In this document: positions 35,584 to 45,232 of the stretch, in pieces
How positions within the stretch are numbered: the first letter of the stretch is position 1
How the letters are laid out: every line of letters starts with the position of its first letter
Assembly: GCF_023715345.1 (NCBI RefSeq)
Contig: NZ_JAMBNY010000001.1
Span: forward strand, 558,001-622,000
Reading direction: 5' to 3'
From: Paenibacillus camelliae
GTDB lineage: Bacteria > Bacillota > Bacilli > Paenibacillales > Paenibacillaceae
DNA: 64,000 nucleotides
Notes under the pieces: generated by a model
The model's input: the letters and a program-made list of their open reading frames with translations, nothing else
The model's database searches: none
What the model was told of the DNA's origin: nothing
Program-made: the position numbers and the translations under genes

Positions 35584-37431
35584 TTATGAATTTGCTTGTG
35601 CCATTTTACGATGTTTTTCCGCGCGCTCACGCTCACTTTTGTTTAAGATTTTTTTACGTAAGCGAACAGTTTTTGGAGTAATTTCACAATACTCATCATC
35701 ATTCAAATACTCCAGCGCTTGCTCAAGTGAGAATAGTACCGGAGTTTTTAGCTTAACGGTATCATCTTTACCTGAAGATCGAACATTAGTAAGCTGCTTC
35801 TCTTTACAGATGTTAACGATAATATCGTTATCACGATTATGCTCTCCTACGATCATGCCCTCATAAACCTCAGAGCCTGGCTCTAGGAATAGCAAACCAC
35901 GATCCTCTACACCTAGCATACCATAGAATGTGCTCACACCGTTTTCACTGCTGACCAGTACACCTTGATGGCGTCCACCAACAGTTGACGGAACGTATTC
36001 ACCGTAGCTGTCAAAGGCATGGTTCATAATGCCGTAGCCTCTTGTCAATGTTAAGAACGCTGTGCGATAGCCGATAAGTCCACGTGCAGGAATAATGAAC
36101 TCAAGACGAACTTGACCAGAGCCATCATTGATCATATTGACCATTTCCGCTTTACGCGTTCCTAATGATTCCATTACTGAGCCCATGCTTTCCTCCGGAA
36201 TATCAATCAGCAATCTCTCATAAGGCTCGGATTTAACACCATCAATTTCTCTAACGATAACTTCTGGCTTAGATACTTGAAGCTCATAGCCTTCACGACG
36301 CATATTTTCAATCAAAATACTAAGATGCAGCTCACCACGACCAGATACGATAAATGCATCCGGAGATTCTGTTTCTTCAACCTTTAGTGCAACATCTGTC
36401 TCAAGCTCCTTGAATAAGCGTTCACGAAGCTTACGAGAAGTCACCCATTTTCCTTCACGACCTGCGAATGGAGAGTTGTTAACTAGGAATGTCATTTGCA
36501 GTGTAGGCTCGTCAATTTTCAGTACAGGCAATGCTTCTGGGTTTGCAGGATCAGCAATCGTTTCACCGATATTAATTTCTTTAATCCCGGCAATTGCAAC
36601 GATATCTCCTGCGCCTGCTTCTTGAATTTCTTGACGCTTCAAGCCTTGGAAGCCGAAAAGCTTCTCAATTCTTGCTTGCTTTACAACACCTTCGCGGTTA
36701 ATAACAGCAATAGGTTGACCTTGCTTAATCACACCACGGTTAACACGGCCAATCGCAATGCGTCCCAAGTACTCATTGTAATCAAGTAAAGTAACTAAAA
36801 ATTGAAGCGGTAAATCTACACTCTCTTTAGGAGACGGAATATGTTCAATAATTGTTTCATATAACGTCTGCATATTATTATTTTGTTTCTCAGGTTCCGG
36901 TTCAAGACTAGACGTCCCCATTAGACCCGATGCATAAACGACTGGGAACTCAAGCTGTTCATCATTCGCTCCTAGCTCGATAAACAGATCAAGCACCTCA
37001 TCGATAACCTCAGCTGGGCGAGCATTTGGACGGTCAATTTTATTAACTACAACAATTGGAGTCAGGTCAGATTCCAGCGCTTTACGCAAAACAAATTTTG
37101 TTTGCGGCATGCAGCCCTCAAAAGAATCAACGACAAGCAATACACCGTCGACCATTTTCATAATACGCTCTACCTCGCCACCGAAGTCAGCGTGTCCTGG
37201 TGTATCAACAATATTAATTAAATAATCCTTGTAATTAATTGCTGTATTTTTTGCAAGGATTGTAATTCCGCGTTCACGTTCAATGTCGCCGGAATCCATA
37301 ACTCTTTCTTGAACACTTTCGTGTTCTTTAAACGTACCTGATTGCTGTAACAATTTATCAACCAGTGTCGTTTTACCATGGTCTACGTGTGCAATAATAG
37401 CGATGTTACGTAAATTTTCTCTTGCCTTCAT
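35584..37431 (-). CDS. typA: Ribosome-associated GTPase TypA/BipA
   Basis: Translational GTPase that aids 50S assembly at low temperature and under stress. G1 [16 protein letters not shown]2 RERGITI, G3 [11 protein letters not shown] and G4 [10 protein letters not shown] are intact; domains II, III and V follow, then the C-terminal [16 protein letters not shown]. Length 615 residues is typical. Upstream gene is a small membrane protein. Confidence 0.97.
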   Translation of the reverse strand: MKARENLRNIAIIAHVDHGKTTLVDKLLQQSGTFKEHESVQERVMDSGDIERERGITILAKNTAINYKDYLINIVDTPGHADFGGEVERIMKMVDGVLLVVDSFEGCMPQTKFVLRKALESDLTPIVVVNKIDRPNARPAEVIDEVLDLFIELGANDEQLEFPVVYASGLMGTSSLEPEPEKQNNNMQTLYETIIEHIPSPKESVDLPLQFLVTLLDYNEYLGRIAIGRVNRGVIKQGQPIAVINREGVVKQARIEKLFGFQGLKRQEIQEAGAGDIVAIAGIKEINIGETIADPANPEALPVLKIDEPTLQMTFLVNNSPFAGREGKWVTSRKLRERLFKELETDVALKVEETESPDAFIVSGRGELHLSILIENMRREGYELQVSKPEVIVREIDGVKSEPYERLLIDIPEESMGSVMESLGTRKAEMVNMINDGSGQVRLEFIIPARGLIGYRTAFLTLTRGYGIMNHAFDSYGEYVPSTVGGRHQGVLVSSENGVSTFYGMLGVEDRGLLFLEPGSEVYEGMIVGEHNRDNDIIVNICKEKQLTNVRSSGKDDTVKLKTPVLFSLEQALEYLNDDEYCEITPKTVRLRKKILNKSERERAEKHRKMAQANS

Positions 37432-37459
37432 TTAGATGTGTCCACTCCATTTGTTTAAA

Positions 37460-37939
37460 TTACCAACGCACGCGAGATCCAAACATCATGTACAGCCCGA
37501 TTAACATACAAATGATTGCTACGACATATATGCCCCAGCCCCAAAGTGCAATTAATAACAAGCAAACCAATGATGCAGCACCAAGCCCTATGGCAGTTGT
37601 CTTTATATAACGCTGCTTAGATGAACCGAATAGATAATATTCAAACAATCCAACGGCTACACCAAATATAAACAGCGGCCAAAGATAACGTAAGCTATCC
37701 CAACCAAAAATATTACAGAAAATAAAGAGAATAGCATAGACTACCAACATACCCGCTGGAACTAACGTTACTGCTGGGAGCACTCTGCCAAAATAAAGCA
37801 CATGAATTAATATGCCAGGAATTAGAACCAGTAAAGGCCAAAACATCATTCCTAAAAAGCTGAATAATCCTGCTTTTCCTAACAAAATGACAGCACCAAT
37901 AATCAGTAAGATAATTCCGGCGGAATATCTATTATTCAT
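37460..37939 (-). CDS. Polytopic membrane protein, LiaF-N-terminus-like
   Basis: 159 residues with about eight closely packed hydrophobic stretches (GIILLIIGAVILLGKAGLF at the start, LWPLFIFGVAVGLFEYYLFG in the middle). It resembles the small LiaI/LiaF-type or DUF5668 transmembrane region but has no soluble domain. Position just upstream of typA, 28 bases apart, suggests co-transcription. No function is proposed. Confidence 0.65.
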   Translation of the reverse strand: MNNRYSAGIILLIIGAVILLGKAGLFSFLGMMFWPLLVLIPGILIHVLYFGRVLPAVTLVPAGMLVVYAILFIFCNIFGWDSLRYLWPLFIFGVAVGLFEYYLFGSSKQRYIKTTAIGLGAASLVCLLLIALWGWGIYVVAIICMLIGLYMMFGSRVRW

Positions 37940-38040
37940 TCTGCATTCCGCTCCTTAAGCTTCTTACATTTTTTGATCTTTTTTAGTTTAACGGAATTGT
38001 TGTAAAAAAACTAGGCTTTAGACTATGTTTGCACAAAAAA

Positions 38041-38074
38041 ACATATTCCCATTCATAAAATAATGGAAATATGC
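38041..38074 (-). terminator. Terminator after the minus-strand TerC gene
   Basis: ACATATTCCCATT (38041-38053) / AATGGAAATATGC (38062-38074), an imperfect 13-base stem, with A7 on the plus strand supplying the T-tract. Confidence 0.85.
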
Positions 38075-38081
38075 TTCTAAT

Positions 38082-38744
38082 TTAATGCTGTCGCCTTTGC
38101 TGGCCTAATGCAGCAAAGATAACAAGAGGAATACATAATATTGGAATGATCGTATAATAGTTGTTTAATTTATGCAAGAGTAAGGCGTGCATTCCTACAT
38201 CTTTTATAAACATTTCCCCTGCAGCATAGGCCAAGCATGCTGCACCCAAATAGCCGAGAATAACAAACTTCTTAAGCAGAGTGTCCAAAAGCTTACTCCC
38301 CCAAATGATCATAGGGATGCTTATTGCAATTCCGAGCATAATAAGTACCAGGTCACCTTTGGCAACGGCCGCAATAGCTAATACATTGTCTAAGCTCATA
38401 ACAAAATCAGCCGTAAATATCGTCCAGATCGCCCCAGTCATCGTAAGCTGCTTCACAAGCTGTTGCTCTTGCTTGTTGCTTCTCAGATCAACTAAAAGCT
38501 TAAATGTGATGAATAACAAAGCGACACCACCTGCTGCTTGAATAAATGGAATGCTTAGCAATGGAAGTGCCAATAACACGAGCAGACAGCGCATAACAAC
38601 CGCTGCAAGCGTTCCGAGCCATATCGCTTTATTACGCTGTTTCTCTGGCAGCTGACTGCTTACCATAGCGATAATAATGGCATTATCTCCGCTTAATAAT
38701 AAATTGATAAGTACAATTTGCATAAACACTATAAGGCTGTCCAC
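38082..38744 (-). CDS. TerC-family membrane protein (copy 1)
   Basis: 220 residues, about seven membrane segments. The family signature LLSGDNAIIIAM and the second acidic motif DFVMSLDNVLAIAA are both present. Members of this group (YjbE/YkoY-like) have been linked to manganese export and to metalation of exported proteins. It is divergent from a second TerC gene 135 bases away; the two are similar in length and motifs but clearly different in sequence. Confidence 0.88.
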   Translation of the reverse strand: MDSLIVFMQIVLINLLLSGDNAIIIAMVSSQLPEKQRNKAIWLGTLAAVVMRCLLVLLALPLLSIPFIQAAGGVALLFITFKLLVDLRSNKQEQQLVKQLTMTGAIWTIFTADFVMSLDNVLAIAAVAKGDLVLIMLGIAISIPMIIWGSKLLDTLLKKFVILGYLGAACLAYAAGEMFIKDVGMHALLLHKLNNYYTIIPILCIPLVIFAALGQQRRQH

Positions 38745-38779
38745 ATCTTTCCCTCCCTGTACTGAGGGTATGATTTTGG

Positions 38780-38809
38780 TTGTCCAAATATGATTCGATC
38801 TAGTAAAAT
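38780..38809 (+). promoter_or_regulatory. Promoter candidate for the plus-strand TerC gene
   Basis: TTGTCC (38780-38785), 18 bases, TAAAAT (38804-38809), about 70 bases from the start. The 135-base divergent gap is too short for a full yybP-ykoY manganese riboswitch plus promoter, and no such core motif was found. Confidence 0.4.
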
Positions 38810-38879
38810 TTCACTTCACGTTTAGCATAAATTGGTGTAAGCTTCTATATGGACATTTTATTAAGGAGGAACCGACAGA

Positions 38880-39581
38880 ATGGATATTACATCCGGAGAA
38901 TGGTGGTTTGCACTGCTTAACATCATTTTTATCGATCTTGTGCTAGCAGGTGATAACGCCATCGTTATTGCACTGGCAGCGCGTAATTTACCAAAGGATA
39001 AACAAAAACAAGCAATTATTTGGGGAACAGTCGGTGCCATCACAATCAGAATATTAGCGACATTACTTGTCGTTAAGCTTTTAGATCTACCATGGCTTCA
39101 TTTAGCAGGGGGACTTTTGCTCGTATGGATTGCATTTAAGCTGCTCGTTCAAGAGGATGAGCATGACGACATTAAGGCTGGCACCACACTTGGTCAAGCA
39201 ATACGGACTATCATTATTGCCGATGCGGCCATGGGGCTAGATAATGTCATTGCAGTAGCTGGAGCGGCAAGCGGTCATATGATGCTTGTTGTAATTGGAC
39301 TTATTATAAGTGTGCCAGTCGTTGTATGGGGAAGTACTTTATTTATTAAGCTTGTGAACAAATATAATTGGATTTTATATATTGGAGGAGCAGTTCTTGC
39401 TTATACTGCAGCAAATATGATCTCCAGTGAAAAAGCGAAATATTTTAACCTTAGCGCCTTCTTTGAGGACAAGCCCGTGTTGTATTGGGTGTTTATCGTC
39501 GCTGTCATGCTCATCGTTCTTGGCACAGGCTACACGTTAAACAAACGAAAACAGGCGAAATCGTCTCAATCTGCAGCTTAA
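38880..39581 (+). CDS. TerC-family membrane protein (copy 2)
   Basis: 233 residues, about seven membrane segments, with DLVLAGDNAIVIALAARNLP and ADAAMGLDNVIAVAGAASG, the paired acidic motifs of the family. The C-terminus is short and basic (LNKRKQAKSSQSAA). AAGGAGGAA lies 8 bases before the ATG. Likely a metal-ion exporter or partner in metal loading of secreted enzymes, by family knowledge only. Confidence 0.9.
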   Translation: MDITSGEWWFALLNIIFIDLVLAGDNAIVIALAARNLPKDKQKQAIIWGTVGAITIRILATLLVVKLLDLPWLHLAGGLLLVWIAFKLLVQEDEHDDIKAGTTLGQAIRTIIIADAAMGLDNVIAVAGAASGHMMLVVIGLIISVPVVVWGSTLFIKLVNKYNWILYIGGAVLAYTAANMISSEKAKYFNLSAFFEDKPVLYWVFIVAVMLIVLGTGYTLNKRKQAKSSQSAA

Positions 39582-39592
39582 CTAATATAAAG

Positions 39593-39648
39593 AAGCACCT
39601 ATCACAGCCATTAGTTGTTCTACAGCATAATGACTGGAATAGGTGCTT
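39593..39648 (+). terminator. Terminator after TerC copy 2
   Basis: AAGCACCTAT (39593-39602) / ATAGGTGCTT (39639-39648) followed by TTTTTT, 11 bases past the stop; an inner stem around CAGCCATTA and TAATGACTG adds support. Confidence 0.92.
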
Positions 39649-39690
39649 TTTTAGTACAATAAAGATTAGCAAGTTAATATTTTACAAGGC

Positions 39691-40911
39691 CTAGAACCAG
39701 TCCTCTTCTTCTTTACTCTCCGGCTTAGCTTGTTCGTTCCAGTTAAGCAGTACGGTTTCTGTACCTTCAACTGCCTGCCGAATAAGCTCGTCATAATTTT
39801 CCATGTTGCTTTCTACTCGTTCAACAACACGTAGATTAGGATTTGTACTCGGGGATTTTGGCAAAAATAATGTACAGCAATCCTCAAAAGGTAAAATTGA
39901 CGTTTCATACGTCTCAATTTTTTTGGCAATTTCAATAATTTCCTGCTTGTCCATAACGATTAATGGCTTAATAAATGGCAACGAAGCGACGCGACCAATG
40001 ACATTCATACTAGAAAGCGTCTGACTTGCTACCTGCCCCAAGCTCTCACCCGTAACAATTCCGTTAGCTTTAACCTGAGCAGCAAGCTGCTCTGTAATAC
40101 GAAGCATTGCTCTGCGCATTAATGTAATGGTTAAATTTTCTTGATTGCCTTGTACAATTTTGGTTTGAATATCGGTAAATGGTACGAGATGTAGACGAAT
40201 CGGTACACCACTATAGTAAGAAAGTCTTCTTGTTAGCGTTTTTACCTTCTCTGTAGCCTGTTCACTAGTAAATGGATAGCTGTGAAAATGCACAGCCTCA
40301 AGCTCTAAGCCCTTTCGCAAAGCCAACCATCCAGCGACAGGACTATCAATACCGCCTGATAGAAGAAGCATCGCCTTTCCACTCGTTCCATAAGGGAAGC
40401 CGCCAGCAGCAGGAATGCTCTCCCAATACAAATAAGTCGATTCCTCATGAATGTCGATTTTCAGCTTTAATTCTGGATTGTGAACATCAACCTTCAGCTC
40501 AGGGTATTTTGGCAGAATATGTCCACCTACAAGGTGATTTACTTCATGAGTGACATGAGGGAATCCCTTCCATCCTCGCTTCACGCTTACCTTAAATGTT
40601 TTAGGCATAGACTTTAATGAAGCCATAATATCTAAAGCAGCAGACTGAATTGCCTCTAATTCAGAAGGCACGGAAATAACCGGGCTTACCGATACAATAC
40701 CGAATAAGTCCTTCAAACGATCAATGACAGGCTCGTGAGGCGTGCCGTTCAATATCACGTATAAGCGTCCATATGTTCTCCAATAGGTGACTTGCTCGAA
40801 TGGCTTCATCGCTCTCTTGACTGATTTTAGCATTTTATCTTCAAATACTTTACGGTTACGACCTTTCATCGTTAGATCACCGTAACGCAAAACTATGCGG
40901 TCGAAATTCAC
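39691..40911 (-). CDS. thiI: tRNA 4-thiouridine synthase ThiI
   Basis: Adenylates uridine-8 of tRNA and, with a sulfur donor, makes 4-thiouridine. An N-terminal ferredoxin-like part and THUMP domain (about 60-165) are followed by the PP-loop MLLLSGGIDSPVAGWLALRKG. No C-terminal rhodanese domain is present (406 residues), as in Bacillus, so sulfur must come directly from the partner desulfurase. It overlaps that gene by 4 bases (ATGA), which supports a working pair. Confidence 0.95.
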   Translation of the reverse strand: MNFDRIVLRYGDLTMKGRNRKVFEDKMLKSVKRAMKPFEQVTYWRTYGRLYVILNGTPHEPVIDRLKDLFGIVSVSPVISVPSELEAIQSAALDIMASLKSMPKTFKVSVKRGWKGFPHVTHEVNHLVGGHILPKYPELKVDVHNPELKLKIDIHEESTYLYWESIPAAGGFPYGTSGKAMLLLSGGIDSPVAGWLALRKGLELEAVHFHSYPFTSEQATEKVKTLTRRLSYYSGVPIRLHLVPFTDIQTKIVQGNQENLTITLMRRAMLRITEQLAAQVKANGIVTGESLGQVASQTLSSMNVIGRVASLPFIKPLIVMDKQEIIEIAKKIETYETSILPFEDCCTLFLPKSPSTNPNLRVVERVESNMENYDELIRQAVEGTETVLLNWNEQAKPESKEEEDWF

Positions 40912-42059
40912 TTCGTATTACCCCTCTCCAGCGGTTTCAATGTTTGTATTATATCCTTCATTGCATCAATTAGCCGATCAACATCGGTGATGGTATGCTC
41001 TTGCCCAAAGCTAATTCGAATACCACCAGACGCTTCACTTCTTGTCGCTCCGACAGCAAGTAATACTCGGCTAGGCTTGTCATCCTTAGAGGAGCAGGCT
41101 GATCGAGTTGAAGCTAAAATTCCACGCTGCTCTAGCATATGAATAACGACCTCGGGCTTCATGCCTGGATAAGAAAAGTGCACAATAAAAGGAGATTGAG
41201 GTGCTCCCCCGTTAAGCTTAAGCTCAGGCAGCTTCCCTATTTGCTCTTTTAAATAAGTAGAAAGCTCTTCTGCTTGCTTTGCAGATTGCTGCTGACTTGT
41301 TACAGCTAGTCGAAGCGCCTTAGCGCTTGCCACGATTGCTGCTATATTTTCTGTGCCTGCACGAATGCTATACTCCTGAGAGCCACCAGCCTGCAAAGGT
41401 GCAAGCTCAAGCCCGTTCCTAATATACAAAAACCCTACTCCGCGAGGTCCTCTTAATTTATGTGCAGAACCACTAAGCAGGTCAATTCCCCAGCCTTCAA
41501 TATCAATAGGCAGCTTACCTAGGCTTTGTACTGCATCAACATGAAATTGCAGCTTTGGATAGCTTTTCAACAGCTGACCAATTTGAGCGATGGGCTGTAT
41601 ACTTCCAAGCTCATTATTAACATGCATGATGCTCACAAGAATCGTATCCTCGCGTAAAGCCGCTCGAACATCATCTACGGACACATGTCCTGTCGCATCG
41701 ACTTCAAGCTCAGTGATCTCAAAGCCTTCTTCCTTAAGCTGCTGCATTACCTCATATACAGAGGCATGCTCTATGCTACTTGTAATAATATGCTTGCCAC
41801 GATTGCTGAACGCACGCGCAACACCCTTTATAGCCAAATTATTCGATTCTGTACCGCCTGAAGTAAAGATCCAGCGGCCCTGCTTCGTGTTCAATAGCTG
41901 TGTAGCCTGCTCCCTTGCTTTCTCGATAAGTCGAGCAGCAGCAACACCACCACTGTGTAAGGAGGAGGGATTCGAATAATGCTTTGTCATTACCTCCATC
42001 ATCGTCCGAACAACATCCTCATGCGGAGGTGTCGAAGCACAATGGTCAAAATAAAGCAT
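40908..42059 (-). CDS. Cysteine desulfurase (NifS/IscS family), ThiI partner
   Basis: PLP enzyme that takes sulfur from cysteine. The N-terminus is YFDHCASTPPHEDV; TSGGTESNNLAIKG binds PLP, the Lys of SGSAHKLRGPRGVGFLY is the PLP lysine, and STRSACSSKDDKPS carries the catalytic Cys loop. 383 residues. The arrangement equals nifZ-thiI of Bacillus subtilis, in which the desulfurase serves 4-thiouridine formation. Confidence 0.93.
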   Translation of the reverse strand: MLYFDHCASTPPHEDVVRTMMEVMTKHYSNPSSLHSGGVAAARLIEKAREQATQLLNTKQGRWIFTSGGTESNNLAIKGVARAFSNRGKHIITSSIEHASVYEVMQQLKEEGFEITELEVDATGHVSVDDVRAALREDTILVSIMHVNNELGSIQPIAQIGQLLKSYPKLQFHVDAVQSLGKLPIDIEGWGIDLLSGSAHKLRGPRGVGFLYIRNGLELAPLQAGGSQEYSIRAGTENIAAIVASAKALRLAVTSQQQSAKQAEELSTYLKEQIGKLPELKLNGGAPQSPFIVHFSYPGMKPEVVIHMLEQRGILASTRSACSSKDDKPSRVLLAVGATRSEASGGIRISFGQEHTITDVDRLIDAMKDIIQTLKPLERGNTK

Positions 42060-42113
42060 AAGCTGTATACCTTCTTCCGTTCAAATTCGATTAACAACCT
42101 ACAATATACAACA

Positions 42114-42165
42114 AAAACGGGAGCTACGAAACCCCCACTTCTGTGGAAATATCGTATTCCCGTTT
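42114..42165 (-). terminator. Terminator after the lytic transglycosylase gene
   Basis: AAAACGGGA (42114-42122) with TCCCGTTT (42158-42165), plus inner ACGA/TCGT pairing, 6 bases past the stop. A-rich plus-strand bases give the T-tract. Confidence 0.8.
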
Positions 42166-42170
42166 CTAAG

Positions 42171-42890
42171 TTATGCCAATATAGCCTTGACCTTGCTAAT
42201 ATAGCGCTGAGTCTCTGTTGGCAATAGGTGAAGCTTTTGCTCAAGCTCAGAAGCATTTGAAATCCCTAGACGATCAACACGCCCAGGACCTGCATTATAC
42301 GCTGCAAGTGCGATCGATTCGTTTCCATTATATTTCTTAAGAAGCATGGCCAAATATTTCGTACCGCCTTCAATATTTTCCAGCGGATCAAAGGAATTAG
42401 TCACGCCTAGACCTCTTGCGGTTCCATCCATCAATTGCATTAAACCCTTTGCTCCTGCTGACGACACAGCATTTGGATTAAAGTTGGATTCTGTCTGAAT
42501 AACCGCTTGAATCAGATCTGCGCTTACTCCATACTTGCTCGCAGCATGCTCGATCAAAGCATCAAAGCTGCTAATCGCAGAGGCTTTAGCTAATGGCGCT
42601 GCTGTCTGTGCAGCCGCGGCAGTACCGATATGAACAGCACTTGCTTCGTATTCGCCGAATTTTTGCACATGACTTACTCCACTGGCTTGCAGATACCCCC
42701 AAATAACCCGTTCGTTATCATCTTGAGCCGTATCTGCTAGTTTTGGATCCCATACCTTCTGCTCAGACTGCTGCAATAGCTTATCAAATGCTGCATTGTC
42801 CTTTGTTTTAGCAACCTTTTTTCCTGTATAGTAATCGAGCTGTGAGGTTTGCTGCTGCTGCATTACAGCTCTAATATCGTTTGCTTCCAC
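42171..42890 (-). CDS. SLT-domain lytic transglycosylase
   Basis: 239 residues. The C-terminal 120 residues form a Slt70-like domain: [20 protein letters not shown] with the catalytic Glu, then [20 protein letters not shown] and [12 protein letters not shown]. The first 110 residues are a low-complexity, Gln- and Ala-rich region with no clear signal peptide or membrane anchor, so the export route is unclear. It should cleave the glycan strand to 1,6-anhydroMurNAc ends. Confidence 0.9.
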   Translation of the reverse strand: MEANDIRAVMQQQQTSQLDYYTGKKVAKTKDNAAFDKLLQQSEQKVWDPKLADTAQDDNERVIWGYLQASGVSHVQKFGEYEASAVHIGTAAAAQTAAPLAKASAISSFDALIEHAASKYGVSADLIQAVIQTESNFNPNAVSSAGAKGLMQLMDGTARGLGVTNSFDPLENIEGGTKYLAMLLKKYNGNESIALAAYNAGPGRVDRLGISNASELEQKLHLLPTETQRYISKVKAILA

Positions 42891-43285
42891 TAATATACCT
42901 CCATAATATAGTCTTCACTTCTAGAGGAGTTCAAGCGTTATTCAATATGAATAGACACTGTACATTATGTAATATATCGACCATTACATATAAAAAATGA
43001 ATACTGATTATACATAATTATAACATACGTATAGTGGATCGCACGCACTTGGAATTTACAGTAAAATTTAACCAGTCAAATCTAGAAAACGAAGCTTTTG
43101 AACGAAAACTATAGGGTTTTAGGGCAAAATAGCGCCTTTAGCTTCTTCTAATCACCATTTGATGCTTTTTATAACGTAATATAAACCGTTTCACAAGCTT
43201 TCTCAGGTTGATAGATAACTCATATTTTCGATATAGTATAATATAAGCACCAAAATATATATAAAAAGGATAGTGAAAATTACAA
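42891..43285. other. 395-base intergenic region, mostly featureless
   Basis: AT-rich gap between divergent genes. No RNA gene, repeat or credible frame was found. The only feature I can support is the promoter at 43208-43237 next to the CNNM gene. Confidence 0.5.
43208..43237 (+). promoter_or_regulatory. Promoter candidate for the CNNM/CBS gene
   Basis: TTGATA (43208-43213), 18 bases, TATAGT (43232-43237); a TATAAT overlaps it at 43237-43242 but with a 23-base spacer. The start codon is about 48 bases on. Confidence 0.5.
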
Positions 43286-44605
43286 ATGGACATAGGTCTG
43301 AAGTTGTTCATGATTGCTTTACTAATTTTTTTGACTGGGTTTTTCGTCGCAGCGGAGTTCGCCATCGTAAGAATTCGTTCTAGTCGAATTGATCAACTTG
43401 TGCTAGAAGGAAAGAAGGGTGTCGCATCAGTTCAAAAAATTACAAGTAATCTGGATGCTTACTTATCTGCATGTCAGTTAGGTATCACTTGCACCGCTTT
43501 AGGTCTGGGCTTTTTAGGTGAACCAACAGTGAAAGCCATTCTCTCACCAGTATTTCATAACATGGGTATGCCTGATTCACTTAGTCATCCATTATCGATC
43601 GGGATTGCATTTATCATCATTACATTTCTTCATGTTGTTGTTGGTGAGTTAGCTCCAAAAACGTGGGCAATACAGAAAGCAGAGCAAATTTCATTCCTAA
43701 TAGCAAAGCCGCTTATATGGTTCTATAAGCTGTTGTATCCTTTTATCTGGACATTGAATGGATCAGCAAACGGACTTGTCAGACTATTCGGACTTCAGCC
43801 AGTCAAGGAGCATGAGGATGCTCACTCAGAGGAAGAAATTCAAATTATTTTGAATGAGAGCTTTCAAAGCGGTAAAATCAATAATACCGAGTATGGGTAT
43901 GTGAGCCGAATTTTCGCATTTGATGAGCTGTTAGCTAAAGAAATTATGGTGCCACGTACGGATATGATTTGTCTATATACAAATAATTCGATTGAGAAGA
44001 ATTTGGACATCATTCGCCGTGAGCAATACACTCGCTTTCCTGTTGCAATGGAAAGCAAGGACAATATTGTAGGTATGATTAATACGAAGCAACTATTTTT
44101 AGAGTATACGAAAGGTAATAGCTTCGATATTAAATCGCTTATTCATCCTGTATTAAGCGTATCTGAGGTTACACCAGTTAAAACGTTGTTGAAGCGCATG
44201 CAGCAGGAGCGCGTTCATATCGCTATACTAGTCGATGAATATGGTGGAACTTCGGGATTAATTACAATTGAAGATATTATTGAAGAAATCGTCGGTGAAA
44301 TTCGAGACGAATTCGATGCTGATGAACGTAAGGAAATCGAGCTGCTTGATGAAAACTGCTACCTTCTTGATGGTAAGGTTTTGCTCGATGAGATTAAAGA
44401 AATGACTGGAGTTTCCTTCGAGGAAGAAGAGGTTGAAACCATCGGGGGATGGGTGTATAGCAACCTTCAAGAACCAAAAGCGAATAAAACGCTAGAATAT
44501 GAACACTTAACCTTTATCGTACGCGAAACAAGTAAAAACAGAATTCGTAAAATAGAAATGCAAATTAATGAGCGTGTTGAAGTAACAAACGAAGAAACAG
44601 CTTAA
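43286..44605 (+). CDS. CNNM/hemolysin-C family membrane protein with CBS pair
   Basis: 439 residues. A DUF21/CNNM membrane domain covers about 1-190 (four hydrophobic segments; AAEFAIVRIRSSR near the start). Two CBS domains follow (about 210-330; EIMVPRTDMICL, IAILVDEYGGTSGLITIEDI), then a CorC/HlyC domain at the end (TIGGWVYSNL). Family members are magnesium or cobalt exporters, e.g. MpfA/YhdP of Gram-positives. The word hemolysin in databases is historical. Own promoter and terminator. Confidence 0.92.
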   Translation: MDIGLKLFMIALLIFLTGFFVAAEFAIVRIRSSRIDQLVLEGKKGVASVQKITSNLDAYLSACQLGITCTALGLGFLGEPTVKAILSPVFHNMGMPDSLSHPLSIGIAFIIITFLHVVVGELAPKTWAIQKAEQISFLIAKPLIWFYKLLYPFIWTLNGSANGLVRLFGLQPVKEHEDAHSEEEIQIILNESFQSGKINNTEYGYVSRIFAFDELLAKEIMVPRTDMICLYTNNSIEKNLDIIRREQYTRFPVAMESKDNIVGMINTKQLFLEYTKGNSFDIKSLIHPVLSVSEVTPVKTLLKRMQQERVHIAILVDEYGGTSGLITIEDIIEEIVGEIRDEFDADERKEIELLDENCYLLDGKVLLDEIKEMTGVSFEEEEVETIGGWVYSNLQEPKANKTLEYEHLTFIVRETSKNRIRKIEMQINERVEVTNEETA

Positions 44606-44621
44606 TAACTATACAGACAAC

Positions 44622-44661
44622 AGACTATGCCTGATCTCATGTGATCAGCATAGTCTTTTTT
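44622..44661 (+). terminator. Terminator after the CNNM gene
   Basis: AGACTATGC (44622-44630) / GCATAGTCT (44648-44656) with an inner GATC-type stem, followed by T6. Confidence 0.93.
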
Positions 44662-44712
44662 AATGCTCACTGATAGTGAATTTTCGGAAAATTTAATCTT
44701 TGAATAGAGGGG

Positions 44713-44741
44713 TTGATTATTTTATTTATTTATGTGATAAT
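44713..44741 (+). promoter_or_regulatory. Promoter for the tRNA-Thr pair
   Basis: TTGATT (44713-44718), 17 bases, GATAAT (44736-44741), 20 bases upstream of the first tRNA. Confidence 0.7.
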
Positions 44742-44761
44742 ACTTTTTGTGTTCGACACGT

Positions 44762-44837
<76 letters not shown>

Positions 44838-44869
44838 TTGTAACACAATCCGATTCAACTTTATACCGA

Positions 44870-44945
<76 letters not shown>

Positions 44946-45023
44946 CTTTTAACATTGCTTCTTCTGCCGTCGGCGAGGAAGTTTTTTTGTTTAGTGAGTT
45001 TTTGTTTAGTGATATTAAATCTA

Positions 45024-45192
45024 GTTAAAAAAGTACCGTTTTCAGCACCAAGAAGTTTGGATAAAGCTAGGGGCTGAGGAGCGCAGCGTACGTAATATGT
45101 ACGTGAGCACTGGAAGACCCGGCTGAATTCAAAATTCGATGTCGATTATGCGTTCAGTACTACATCGTGATCAAAGCGGGACTTTTATTAAC
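45024..45192 (+). repeat. E element copy 4 (isolated, 169 bp)
   Basis: An E element 78 bases past the second tRNA, in the same orientation as the 12-kb copies. The closing stem pairs 45024-45042 with 45173-45192 (start GTTAA, end TTAAC), with a G-C to C-G switch relative to copy 3. The core GAGGAGCGCAGCGTACGT, the ACGTA/TACGT hairpin (loop ATATG), the internal stem GGGGCT/AGACCC and CTGAAT/GTTCAG are all present. The P2 helix of copy 3 is not kept. Confidence 0.82.
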
Positions 45193-45209
45193 TTCCGCTA
45201 AAATAAAAT

Positions 45210-45232
45210 AACTGCTGCAGGTAGCAGCAGTT
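45210..45232 (-). terminator. Terminator overlapping the stop of the 44-residue gene
   Basis: AACTGCTGC (45210-45218) / GCAGCAGTT (45224-45232), with T-rich sequence following on the minus strand. The stem includes part of the TAA stop codon. Confidence 0.8.

Noticed and set aside
38745-38879. yybP-ykoY manganese riboswitch before the TerC genes
   Set aside because: The divergent gap is only 135 bases and shows neither the conserved core nor a terminator/antiterminator pair.
43138-43365. 75-residue minus-strand frame before the CNNM gene
   Set aside because: Overlaps the start of the CNNM gene and its promoter, and has no SD.
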